A DNA stretch of 62,554 nucleotides from Bacteroidales bacterium M3 (lineage in GTDB: Bacteria > Bacteroidota > Bacteroidia > Bacteroidales > Muribaculaceae), in contig LUJN01000036.1 in assembly GCA_001689445.1 (NCBI GenBank), positions 1 to 62,554 on the forward strand, read 5' to 3'. Each line of letters begins with the position of its first letter. Position 1 is the stretch's first letter. A model generated the notes under the pieces. The model was not told the origin of the DNA. It saw nothing but the letters and a program-made list of their open reading frames with translations, and ran no database searches. This document shows, piece after piece, positions 5,980 to 15,500 of this stretch. A program made the translations under genes and the position numbers.

Positions 5980-8886
5980 ATGAAACACATCATCAGGCAT
6001 CTCATCCTCATTGTCGCCTCGGTTGTCCTCACTGTCGACGCCAATGCCCGACAAGCCTACGCCTCGGCAGTGGACTCGTTGCTGCTCACCGGCAGCTACG
6101 AAGATGCCCGGGCAAGCTATGACCGGATCAAAGGCTTGCCAAAAGGGGACAACGGGGCATCGCAGATTGCCCGACTCAACGCCATGGGGAGGCTTGCGCT
6201 CAGGCTCGGACTGTTGAAAGACGCCCAACGGCACTTTTCGGATGCCTACAATAGAATTTCAAAGGAGGGATGGCAACCATATGATGAAAGTTGGGAAACC
6301 ATCTTCGGGCTACAGTGCATCAAGCTGCTACAGGAGCCTGTGCTCTCTAAAAAGAGAACCTACGTGATGCCCGAGAGGCAAATGATTGAGTATGCCACGG
6401 ACAATCCACTTTACGCGGGCATATGGTCACAGTTTTTGGCGCGACTATCGACACAGGGATATAATTTTGAGGATTCCAACAAGGAGTACCGCGAGGCTAT
6501 CGACCACTACCGGCGACACCCACATCTCTCCGCCCATTATCCTCAATGCGTCATGGAATATGCCCGGCAACTCTCGTCGTCGGGAAAATACGAGAGTGCA
6601 ATCTCACTCATCGAAGGGATGATAGCCGAGCTGCAACAGCAGTTAGCGCCGTCAAGCATACAAATCTCCACAGCACATCTATTATCAGGTGAGATTGCCC
6701 TGTCGCTCGGCACACTGCACTCGGCATCATCCCATCTCGACACAGCCCGCCGGCTCATGGAGGAGAACGGCGACACATGCACACCCGAATACGCCGACAT
6801 GCTTTGCCTGTCAGGCCGTCTCGCCATGATGAGACAGGAATATGACCAGGCCATTCCCTACTTCGACAAGGCGGCACAGTTGCGCGGCAAGTTGTTTGGC
6901 ACAGACTCGCCATCATGTATCTCCGCATCACTTGACATCGTGGACATATACCTCGCCACAGGACGTGTCGCCGAGGCCGAAAAGCTCAATGACTCGCTCA
7001 ACAAGCGGCTGCACGATCTCCCAGCGGGAGCGGATGCATTCTCGGGATTCATACGCACGATGGGGGCAGCGGCAGAGATTATGAACATGCAGGGATTTTA
7101 CCGCATGGGGGCAGAGATGGCCCTGCTCGGCACACAACTTCAGAATGACATCACCTCCGAACGTCCCGAGTCATTGAAGCGGCTGTACAATATCGCGGGG
7201 TATGCCTACTCGATGGACCAGCAGCCGGAGCGGGCTATCGAGCAGCTGTCGCGGTATCTCGACATCGAGCGGCGACAAGCGCGCGAGACATTCCTCTTTC
7301 TCACGGAGAGCCGCCGCGCCGAATACTGGGGGAGCGTCACGCCGATGATGGAACGCCTGTTTGCCGCCAACCGCGAGGGGTCAATCACCATGACCGGCGG
7401 CGGAGTCATCGACGCCCCGGCACAAAACCTCAACCGCTCAGCCACGCTTCTATATGACGCCGCGTTGCTCAACAAGGGGCTTATGCTTGAGGCGTCGGTC
7501 AACCTGTCGCGTCTCATCAACGACTCGGGCGACAGTGTGCTCATCGGCAACTACGATCGGCTCCTTAGACTGAAACAACGCATCAATGCAGGCGAGACAC
7601 AATTGCGACAGGAGGCCGACCGTGCCGAGCAATCGCTGATAAAACGCTCACGCACGCTCGGCGACTACATGAACTTCGCGTCGCTTACATGGCGCGATAT
7701 CCGCGACCGCCTGCGTCACGATGAGATGGCCGTGGAGTTTATCTGCTCCCGCGACAGCCTCAACGAGTATTATTCGGCAGAAATCGTAACCCCCGGTTGC
7801 GAGAGTCCGCGACATCTTTTCCTGTTTGCAGCACGACCAGACGACAGCCGCATGTCGAGCGTAGGGATATACGGCAGCCGTTTCCTCTCCCGCAAGATAT
7901 GGGGGCGCGTGCTCGCCGATGTCAAGCCCGGCACGACCGTCTATTTCTCGCCGGCGGGTCAGCTCTACAATATAGCCGTCGAATACCTCTCCCTCGATGA
8001 CTCAACGCGGGTCAATGACCGCTACGGGATGGTGCGCCTGTCCTCGACGCGGGAACTCGCCCGTAGGCAACAGCCGGTCAACACACCGTCGGCGGTGCTC
8101 TACGGAGGACTGAACTACAACACGAGCATCGACGACATGATGCTGTATGCCGCCGATATGGAATCGACGCGCGGTGTCAAGCGCGAATTTTCGTCGGACG
8201 GCACTGTCACAAGAACGCCGTGGGGCTACCTCCGCGCCACACGTGCCGAGGTCGAGAATATCGCGGACGACCTGTCATCGGTAGGATATGAGGTCGCCAA
8301 ATTCACTGGAGACTACGGCATTGAGGAAACATTCAAGGCCCTGTCGGGGAGCCGCAACAGCATAATCCATGTCGCGACCCACGGCTTCTATCTGCCGTCG
8401 GATCTCCCGCCCTCCCACGTCTCGCCGATAGTCGCGGGCGACATGAGCCTGCAACGCTCGGGACTTGTGCTGTCGGGAGCCAACAATGCTTGGCTCGGCG
8501 ACGGGGACAGTGACAGCGGCATGGAGGACGGCATATTGACCGCCAAGGAAATCTCCCTGCTCGACCTGTCGGGGACAGGGCTTGTGGTGATGTCGGCGTG
8601 CCAGACGGGGCTTGGAGAGGTCACGGGAGAGGGCGTATTCGGACTACAACGCGCCTTCAAGCTCGCGGGGGCGCAGACACTCGTCATGAGCCTTTGGCCG
8701 GTACATGATGACGCAACGAGGGTGATGATGTCGGAGTTCTACCGCCACCTTGCCACGGGCACTCCCAAAGCCAAGGCATTTGCGCTCGCACGCGAGCAGG
8801 TCATGCACTCGACATTCACGGTCGACGGCAGGCAAGTGTCGGGAAGCGAGCCGCAGTTTTGGGCGGCGTTTATCATGATGGACTGA
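5980..8886 (+). CDS. Exported TPR-CHAT caspase-like protease
   Basis: A 968-residue protein. A signal peptide covers about residues 1-23 (basic start, then ILIVASVVLTV, Ala-Asn-Ala). Residues about 30-450 are helical TPR-type repeats (for example QEYDQAIPYFDKAAQLRGKL and PERAIEQLSRYLDIERRQ). A linker to about 660 precedes a CHAT domain (about 690-968) of the clan CD caspase fold. The catalytic dyad is visible: His801 in HVATHGFY and Cys874 in MSACQTGLGE, followed by AGAQTLVMSLWPVHD. Known TPR-CHAT proteins are cytoplasmic proteases, for example Craspase; an exported one is unusual. It has its own promoter and faces the TPR-CHASE2-secreted operon, so it is probably the effector of that locus. 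The domain call is firm; substrate and trigger are unknown. Confidence 0.9.
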   Translation: MKHIIRHLILIVASVVLTVDANARQAYASAVDSLLLTGSYEDARASYDRIKGLPKGDNGASQIARLNAMGRLALRLGLLKDAQRHFSDAYNRISKEGWQPYDESWETIFGLQCIKLLQEPVLSKKRTYVMPERQMIEYATDNPLYAGIWSQFLARLSTQGYNFEDSNKEYREAIDHYRRHPHLSAHYPQCVMEYARQLSSSGKYESAISLIEGMIAELQQQLAPSSIQISTAHLLSGEIALSLGTLHSASSHLDTARRLMEENGDTCTPEYADMLCLSGRLAMMRQEYDQAIPYFDKAAQLRGKLFGTDSPSCISASLDIVDIYLATGRVAEAEKLNDSLNKRLHDLPAGADAFSGFIRTMGAAAEIMNMQGFYRMGAEMALLGTQLQNDITSERPESLKRLYNIAGYAYSMDQQPERAIEQLSRYLDIERRQARETFLFLTESRRAEYWGSVTPMMERLFAANREGSITMTGGGVIDAPAQNLNRSATLLYDAALLNKGLMLEASVNLSRLINDSGDSVLIGNYDRLLRLKQRINAGETQLRQEADRAEQSLIKRSRTLGDYMNFASLTWRDIRDRLRHDEMAVEFICSRDSLNEYYSAEIVTPGCESPRHLFLFAARPDDSRMSSVGIYGSRFLSRKIWGRVLADVKPGTTVYFSPAGQLYNIAVEYLSLDDSTRVNDRYGMVRLSSTRELARRQQPVNTPSAVLYGGLNYNTSIDDMMLYAADMESTRGVKREFSSDGTVTRTPWGYLRATRAEVENIADDLSSVGYEVAKFTGDYGIEETFKALSGSRNSIIHVATHGFYLPSDLPPSHVSPIVAGDMSLQRSGLVLSGANNAWLGDGDSDSGMEDGILTAKEISLLDLSGTGLVVMSACQTGLGEVTGEGVFGLQRAFKLAGAQTLVMSLWPVHDDATRVMMSEFYRHLATGTPKAKAFALAREQVMHSTFTVDGRQVSGSEPQFWAAFIMMD

Positions 8887-8891
8887 CATAA

Positions 8892-8925
8892 AGAGGGGCG
8901 GCATCACCGATGATGTCGCCCCTCT
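8892..8925. terminator. Bidirectional hairpin between CHAT and PurF-like genes
   Basis: 15-bp stem (one G-U pair) with a 4-nt CCGA loop, AGAGGGGCG.../...CGCCCCTCT, six bases after the CHAT stop. The two flanking genes converge; only short T runs follow on either strand, so it is a plausible shared terminator. Confidence 0.6.
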
Positions 8926-8961
8926 ATCAAAAGAATATTAGGAGTACAGATTAGCCGCTGG

Positions 8962-9018
8962 GGGTATATAGGGTATATAGGGCAAATAGGGCAAATAGGG
9001 CAGATAAGCCTTATAAAA
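8962..9018. repeat. Period-9 intergenic tandem repeat, copy 2
   Basis: Units ATAGGGTAT, ATAGGGCAA, ATAGGGCAA, ATAGGGCAG followed by ATAAGCCTTATAAAA. Same family and same terminal block as 10952-10987. Confidence 0.65.
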
Positions 9019-9036
9019 TTACATAGGATGCTATGC

Positions 9037-10923
9037 TTAGCGTTTGTCGGCGTTGCCCTCGTAGTAGTTGATGTAGGCGCGGTTGACGAGGCGGTTGCCG
9101 CCTGGGGTCGGGTAGTCGCCCGAGAAGTACCAGTCGCCCGGGCAGCCGGGGACAGCCTTGTGGAGGCCGTCAAGTGTCTGGTAGATAATCTCCACCTCGG
9201 CATCGGTGTCAGCGGGGGTGAGCATCTCGGCAATCTTTGCTGAAATATCCTTGTCGGTGAATGGCGCGTAAACCGCCTTGACGCAGTTGGTGACCTCCTC
9301 GACGGGCAATCCCTCCTGAGCCTTGCACCGCTCATAGACCGTGCGCAGCACATCCTCCCTACCCGACTCGCGCAACAGCCCGACGGCAGCACGAAACGCG
9401 ATAAACTCGCCCATGCGCGACATGTCGATGCCGTAGTAGTCGGGGTAGCGTACCTGCGGCGAGGAGGAAACGATGACAATCTTGCGGGGATGCAGGCGGT
9501 CGAGCATACGCAGTATCGACTGACGGAGCGTGGTGCCGCGCACGATGGAGTCGTCGATGACGACAAGATTGTCGCGGCCGTTCTCGATTACGCCATAGGT
9601 CACGTCATAGACGTGGGCGGCGAGGTCATTGCGGCTCTCACCCTCGGCAATAAACGTACGCAGCTTGATGTCCTTTATCACCATCTTCTCGCTGCGCAGC
9701 TTGCGCGACATTATATCCATGACACGCTCCTCGGTGAGGTTTCCGGCACGGGACGCCTCGACAATCTCACGTGCCTTGCGGGAGTCGAGATAGCGTTCAA
9801 GCCCGTCGACCATGCCGTAGAAAGCGACCTCGGCGGTGTTGGGGATGTATGAGAACACGGTGTGGTCGATGTCGTGGCCCACACTCGCGAGGATGTCGCC
9901 GGTGAGATTGCGGCCGAGAGCCTTGCGCTCACGGTAGATGTCGGCATCGCTGCCACGGGAGAAATATATGCGCTCAAAGGAGCATCGCTCGTTCTTCCCC
10001 TCGCCAAGCACATCCTTCACCTCGACCTTACCGGCCTTGGTGACGATAATCGCGCTACCCGGAGCAAGCTCCGAGACATCGCGGCGTGCCACGTTGACCA
10101 CGGTCTGTATCACGGGACGCTCCGAGGCGACAACCACAATCTCGTCGTCGCAATAGTAGAAGGCAGGGCGTATGCCGTGGGGGTCGCGCAGGGTGAACAT
10201 GTCGCCCGAGCCGGTCGCGCCGCATATCACATAGCCGCCATCCCATTGACGGGCGGCGTCGCGGATGACGTTTGTCATGTCGAGGCGGTCCTCTATGGCG
10301 AGGCTCAACTCCGGCTCACCGAGACTGTCACGACAGTCGCGGTAGATGCGGTGGTTCTCCTTGTCGAGAGCATATCCGAGCTGTTCGAGCAGCACCACAG
10401 TGTCGCTATAGATGCGCGGATGCTGTCCCTTGGCCACGATGGCCTCAAACACCTCGTCCACGTTTGTCATGTTGAAGTTGCCGCATAGCAGCAGGTTGCG
10501 CGAGCGCCAGTTGTTGCGCCGCAGGAAAGGATGCACGTAGGATATGCCGCTCTTGCCAGTGGTGCTGTAGCGGAGATGTCCCATATAAATCTCGCCGATG
10601 AAGGGGGCATAACGCTCCACCCACGCACTGTCGTGAGCATCGATGTCGGCCTCGGCAATCTTGCCGCGCACCTCGCCAAAAATCTCCTGTATGGCGTTAG
10701 AGCCGAGAGCACGCTCACGGTAGACATATTCATGCCCAGGGACGCTGTGGAGCTTGACGCAGCCGAGACCTGCACCCTCCTGACCGCGATTGTGCTGCTT
10801 CTCCATCAGCAGGTAGAGCTTGTTGAGGCCGTAGCAGTAGGTGCCGTATTTATTTTTATAGTATTCAAGCGGCTTGAGCAGGCGTATCATCGCCACTCCG
10901 CACTCGTGTTTCAATGGTTCCAT
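9037..10923 (-). CDS. PurF-like glutamine phosphoribosylpyrophosphate amidotransferase
   Basis: A 628-residue class II amidotransferase fused to a phosphoribosyltransferase domain. The N terminus, MEPLKHECGVA, places the Ntn nucleophile at Cys8, so a 7-residue propeptide would have to be removed. The glutaminase core contains HNRGQEGAG and GHLRYSTTGKSG. The PRPP-binding loop reads VVIDDSIVRGTTLR, followed by the YYGIDM motif of amidophosphoribosyltransferases. At 628 residues it is longer than classical PurF (about 470-505), with inserts in both halves. PurF makes phosphoribosylamine in the first step of purine synthesis; no other purine gene is nearby. Bacteroidales often carry this longer form next to glutamate synthase, from memory. 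It may be the purine enzyme or a paralogue. Confidence 0.75.
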   Translation of the reverse strand: MEPLKHECGVAMIRLLKPLEYYKNKYGTYCYGLNKLYLLMEKQHNRGQEGAGLGCVKLHSVPGHEYVYRERALGSNAIQEIFGEVRGKIAEADIDAHDSAWVERYAPFIGEIYMGHLRYSTTGKSGISYVHPFLRRNNWRSRNLLLCGNFNMTNVDEVFEAIVAKGQHPRIYSDTVVLLEQLGYALDKENHRIYRDCRDSLGEPELSLAIEDRLDMTNVIRDAARQWDGGYVICGATGSGDMFTLRDPHGIRPAFYYCDDEIVVVASERPVIQTVVNVARRDVSELAPGSAIIVTKAGKVEVKDVLGEGKNERCSFERIYFSRGSDADIYRERKALGRNLTGDILASVGHDIDHTVFSYIPNTAEVAFYGMVDGLERYLDSRKAREIVEASRAGNLTEERVMDIMSRKLRSEKMVIKDIKLRTFIAEGESRNDLAAHVYDVTYGVIENGRDNLVVIDDSIVRGTTLRQSILRMLDRLHPRKIVIVSSSPQVRYPDYYGIDMSRMGEFIAFRAAVGLLRESGREDVLRTVYERCKAQEGLPVEEVTNCVKAVYAPFTDKDISAKIAEMLTPADTDAEVEIIYQTLDGLHKAVPGCPGDWYFSGDYPTPGGNRLVNRAYINYYEGNADKR

Positions 10924-10951
10924 ATTGTTGGTAGCAAGTTGTCTTATAGTT

Positions 10952-10987
10952 TTCTATAGGGCTAATAGGGCTAATAAGCCTTATAAA
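10952..10987. repeat. Period-9 intergenic tandem repeat, copy 3
   Basis: Units ATAGGGCTA, ATAGGGCTA then ATAAGCCTTATAAA, between the PurF-like gene and the gltD terminator. Confidence 0.65.
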
Positions 10988-10990
10988 CAA

Positions 10991-11020
10991 GTATGGGCTG
11001 CGCCGTGGCGCAGCCCATAC
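10991..11020 (-). terminator. Terminator of gltD
   Basis: Perfect 14-bp inverted repeat GTATGGGCTGCGCC / GGCGCAGCCCATAC with a 2-nt centre (functionally a 4-nt loop), 6 bp after the gltD stop. On the minus strand it is followed by TTGTTTAT. It separates gltD from the PurF-like gene. Confidence 0.7.
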
Positions 11021-11026
11021 TGTGGA

Positions 11027-12454
11027 TTATTGCTGTTGCTTGAGGTACTGCTGTATGCCCTCGGCGGCTTTGCGCCCCGATGCGATACATCTCACTACGA
11101 GGGATGCGCCCGTGGCGGCATCGCCGGCGGCAAACACCTTGTCGACGCTGCTTCGCTGCCGGACATCGACCTTGACGTTCTTGCGGCCGTCCTTCTCGAC
11201 TCCGAGCTGTTCAAGCAACCCTTCCTGCACGGGGTTGGTGAATCCCATTGCGAGGAGCACGAGACCCGCCTTGATGGTGTCGGTCTTGCCCGTGTGGATG
11301 AGGTTCATGCGCCCGGTCTCGGGATCTTTCTGCCACTCTACCTCCTCGACCTCAACCTCGGTCACCTTGCCGTCCTCGCCCTTGATGGCGCGGGTGTCGA
11401 GCAGCCAGCGGCGGTCGCAACCCTCCTCGTGGGAGGATGAGGTCTTCAGGATGACAGGCCAATAGGGCCATGGAGTGTCGGGGTTCTCCCCTACCGGGGG
11501 CTTGGGCATAATCTCAATCTGAGTGACCGAGAGCGCGCCCTGACGGTTGGCAGTGCCAACGCAGTCGCTGCCCGTGTCGCCGCCGCCGATGACAAGGACG
11601 TGCTTGCCCTTGGCGCTGATGCGCTCACCCTTGGGGACCTCCACGCCGGCATTGACACGGTTTTGCTGCTGGAGCAGCTCAAGGGCGAAGTGTACCCCTT
11701 TAAGGTCGCGCCCTTCCACCTTGAGGTCGCGGGGCACGCCCGAACCGATGGCTACGCAGACGGCATCAAAGTCGCGCAGTATCTCGTCGGCGGCAATATC
11801 CTTGCCCACCTCGACACCATAGCGGAACTCGACTCCCTCCTCCTCCATAAGAGCGATGCGGCGGTCGATGACGCTCTTGTTGAGCTTGAAATCGGGTATG
11901 CCGAAGCGGAGCAGACCGCCGGCAGCCTCGTTTTTCTCAAACACCGTCACCGAGTGCCCGCGACGGTTGAGCTGGTTGGCGCAGGCAAGCCCGGCAGGGC
12001 CTGAGCCTATGACGGCAACTTTCTTGCCCGTGCGCTTGGCGGGGATGCGCGGGGTGACATAACCCTCGGCAAACGCCCGCTCCACGATGGCGCACTCATT
12101 CTCGCGCACCGTCACAGGCTCGTGAATCTTGTTGAGCACACATCCTTTCTCACACAACGCGGGGCAGATGCGCCCCGTGAACTCGGGGAAGTCATCGGTG
12201 GCGGTGAGCAGCTCGTATGCGCCCTTTATGTCATTCTTATAGAGACGGTCCTGCCATTCGGGCTGCTTGTTGCCCAGCGGGCAGCTCCAGTGGCAGAACG
12301 GCACGCCACACTCCATGCAACGCGATGCCTGCAGGCGGCGGTCTTCGGGGTTGAGCGTCTGCTCCACCTCGCTGTAGTCGCGCACACGGTCAGATATAGG
12401 ACGGTAACCGGCCTCTTTACGGTTTATCGTTAAAAACGCTTTAGGATTTCCCAT
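11027..12454 (-). CDS. gltD: Glutamate synthase small subunit
   Basis: A 475-residue protein, usual length for GltD. The N-terminal cysteine-rich part has CMECGVPFCHWSCPLG and CPALCEKGCVLN for two [4Fe-4S] clusters. The FAD-binding GSGPAGLACANQL is near residue 155 and the NADPH-binding GGGDTGSDCVG near residue 290. It transfers electrons from NAD(P)H to GltB, which converts 2-oxoglutarate and glutamine to two glutamates. It starts 48 bp after the gltB stop on the same strand, and a strong terminator follows, so gltB-gltD form the end of an operon. Cytoplasmic. Confidence 0.97.
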   Translation of the reverse strand: MGNPKAFLTINRKEAGYRPISDRVRDYSEVEQTLNPEDRRLQASRCMECGVPFCHWSCPLGNKQPEWQDRLYKNDIKGAYELLTATDDFPEFTGRICPALCEKGCVLNKIHEPVTVRENECAIVERAFAEGYVTPRIPAKRTGKKVAVIGSGPAGLACANQLNRRGHSVTVFEKNEAAGGLLRFGIPDFKLNKSVIDRRIALMEEEGVEFRYGVEVGKDIAADEILRDFDAVCVAIGSGVPRDLKVEGRDLKGVHFALELLQQQNRVNAGVEVPKGERISAKGKHVLVIGGGDTGSDCVGTANRQGALSVTQIEIMPKPPVGENPDTPWPYWPVILKTSSSHEEGCDRRWLLDTRAIKGEDGKVTEVEVEEVEWQKDPETGRMNLIHTGKTDTIKAGLVLLAMGFTNPVQEGLLEQLGVEKDGRKNVKVDVRQRSSVDKVFAAGDAATGASLVVRCIASGRKAAEGIQQYLKQQQ

Positions 12455-12502
12455 TTTATATAGCGATTTTTGAAGTCTTGATACTGTTAATACTCTCGCG
12501 GA

Positions 12503-15500
12503 TTAATCGCGCTCCATCTCGGCAATCTTGCGCTGGAGCTTCTCCATCTTCTCGTCATGGAGCACCTTCTTGTACTCAAACGGCACAACCTTGATGAACT
12601 GGCCGACATACTCGTTCCAGTTGTCGAGCATCATCCCGGCCAAGGGGCTATGGGTGTGCTTGTAGTGGTTGCCGATGAGACGGTACAGCTCGCGGTTGTC
12701 GGACATATCCTCGATGAGCGACAGCTCCACCATCTCCATGTTACAGAAGTAGTCGAAGTCGCCGTTGGGATTCCACACATAGGCCACGCCGCCGCTCATA
12801 CCGGCGGCAAAGTTGCGGCCCGTCGTACCGAGCACTACAGTGCGTCCGCCGGTCATGTACTCGCAGCAGTGGTCGCCCACGCCCTCGACTACGGCAGTCG
12901 CGCCCGAGTTGCGCACGCAGAAACGCTCGCCCACGCGGCCATTAATGTAGACCTCGCCCGAGGTCGCGCCATAGAGCAACGTATTGCCGGCGATGATGTT
13001 GTCCTGCGGAGCAAATGTCGAGCCTGCGGGGGGCACAATCACAATCTTGCCGCCCGAAAGGCCCTTGCCCACGTAGTCGTTGGCGTCCCCTTCGAGACGG
13101 AACGTGATGCCATGGGCGAGGAACGCGCCGAAGCTCTGTCCCGCCGAGCCCTTGAACGTGCACGAGATAGTGCCGTCGGGCAGACCGGCGTTGCCATACT
13201 TCTTGGCGACGACACCCGAGAGCATCGCGCCAACGGAGCGGTCGGTGTTGGTGATGGGGAAGTCGAGTTCGACCGGCATTTCCGACTCGATGGCGGGATA
13301 GGCGCGGCTTATCAGCTTGCGGTCAAGCACATCCTTGATGTCATGCTCCTGTGAGGTGACATTGATGATGGCGTTGGTGTCGCACTCCTTGGGAGTATAG
13401 AGTATCTTGGAGAAGTCGAGGTGGGTCGTCTTGAACGAGTCGTGCTCGGGCTTAACGGTGAGCAGGTCGCTGCGTCCGATTATCTCGTTGAGCGAGCGCA
13501 CGCCCATCTCGGCCATCGTCTCGCGTATCTCCTGCGCAAGGAACTTGAAGAAGTTGACCACATACTCCGAGCGGCCCATGAAACGCTTGCGCAGCTCCTC
13601 ATTCTGGGTGGCAACACCCACAGGGCAGGTGTTCATGTGGCACTTGCGCATCATCACGCATCCGAGCACTATGAGGGCACTTGTGGCAAAGCCATACTCC
13701 TCGGCGCCAAGCATCGACATGATGATGACGTCGCGGGCCGTCTTCAGCTGACCGTCGGCCTGCAACTTCACCTGACCGCGCAGGTTGTTGAGCACGAGCG
13801 TCTGCTGGGTCTCGGCGAGACCTATCTCGGTGGGGAGACCCGCATAACGGATAGAGCTTGCGGGGGATGCACCCGTACCACCCTCGCTACCCGAGATGGT
13901 GATAAGGTCGCTCTTGGCCTTGGCGACACCGGCGGCAATAGTGCCGACACCGCTCTCCGACACGAGCTTCACACTTACGCGGGCATCGGGGTTGACATTC
14001 TTCAAGTCGAAGATGAGCTGTGCCAAGTCCTCGATTGAGTAGATATCGTGGTGAGGGGGAGGCGATATGAGCGAGATGCCGGGTATGGAGTGGCGGGTCT
14101 TGGCGATAATCTTGTCGACCTTGAAGCCGGGGAGCTGGCCGCCCTCGCCGGGCTTTGCACCCTGGGCGACCTTTATCTGTATCTCGTCGGCGTTGACAAG
14201 GTATTCGGCTGTGACACCGAAACGACCCGACGCTACCTGCTTGATGGCACTGCGCGCCGACGTTCCATCAGCACGTGGCTTGAAACGCTCGGGATCCTCG
14301 CCGCCCTCGCCCGTGTTACTTCGCGCGCCGATGGCGTTCATGGCGATGCCAAGAGCCTCGTGGGCCTCGCGGCTGATAGAGCCGAATGACATGGCACCCG
14401 TCACAAAGCGGCGCATGATGTCCTCGATAGGCTCAACCTCCTCGACGGGTATCGGGGCGCCCTTCTTGAAGTCGAGGAAGTCGCGGATAAATATAGGCTC
14501 GGGCTTGTTGTCGACAAGCGATGTGAATTCCTTGAATTTCTTGTAGCTGCCGAGGCGTGTCGCGAGCTGGAGGGTCGCGATGGTCTCGGGATTCCATGCG
14601 TGCTGCTCGCCATCCTTGCGGAACGAGTATTGCCCGATGTGGCGCAGCGGCGCCTTGTCGTCAAACTCCTCCGAGAATGCCACCTCGTGGCTCGACAGGA
14701 TGTCGCGCGAGAGGTCGGCGATGTCGATGCCGCCAATCTTGGTGGTCGTGTTGCCGAAATACTCCTTGCTCATCTCGTCGGAGATGCCGAGAGCCTCAAA
14801 GAGCTGTGCGCCCTTGTAGCTCGTGATGGTCGAGATACCCATCTTCGACATCACTTTCAGCAGGCCCTTGTCGATAGCCTTGATATAGTTTTTCTCGGCG
14901 GTGTGGAAGTCGAGCTGTATCTCCTTGCGCTTCACGAGGTCATCTATGACGGCAAAAGCGAGATAGGGATTGACGGCACTTGCACCATAGCCCGACAACA
15001 GGGCGAAGTGCATCACCTCGCGGGCATCGGCAGTCTCGACGATAAGGGCGGTCTGCAAACGCTTCTTGCAGTCGATGAGATGGTGATGTACGGCCGAGGT
15101 TGCCAAAAGCGACGGTATCGGCGCATTGTCGGCGTCAATGCCACGGTCGGATAGCACGATATAGTTGCACCCCTCGTCCACTGCCTTCTCGGCCTCCTCG
15201 CAGAGACGCCTGATGGCGGCCTTCATCCCCTCGGCACCCTCGGCGACGGGGAATGTCATGGCGAGCTTGCGGGTGTTGAAGCCCTTGTAGCGCAGGTTGC
15301 AGAGGATGTCAAGCTCCTGGTTGGTGAGGATGGGGCGTTTAAGCTCCACCATCTTGCACAATTCGGGACTGGGGTCCATGAGATTGAGGTCGATGGCACC
15401 GATATAGCTGTCGAGGCTCATCACAAGCTCCTCACGCAGGGGGTCAATCGGGGGATTGGTCACCTGAGCGAAGTGCTGGCGGAAATAATTGAACAGCAGC

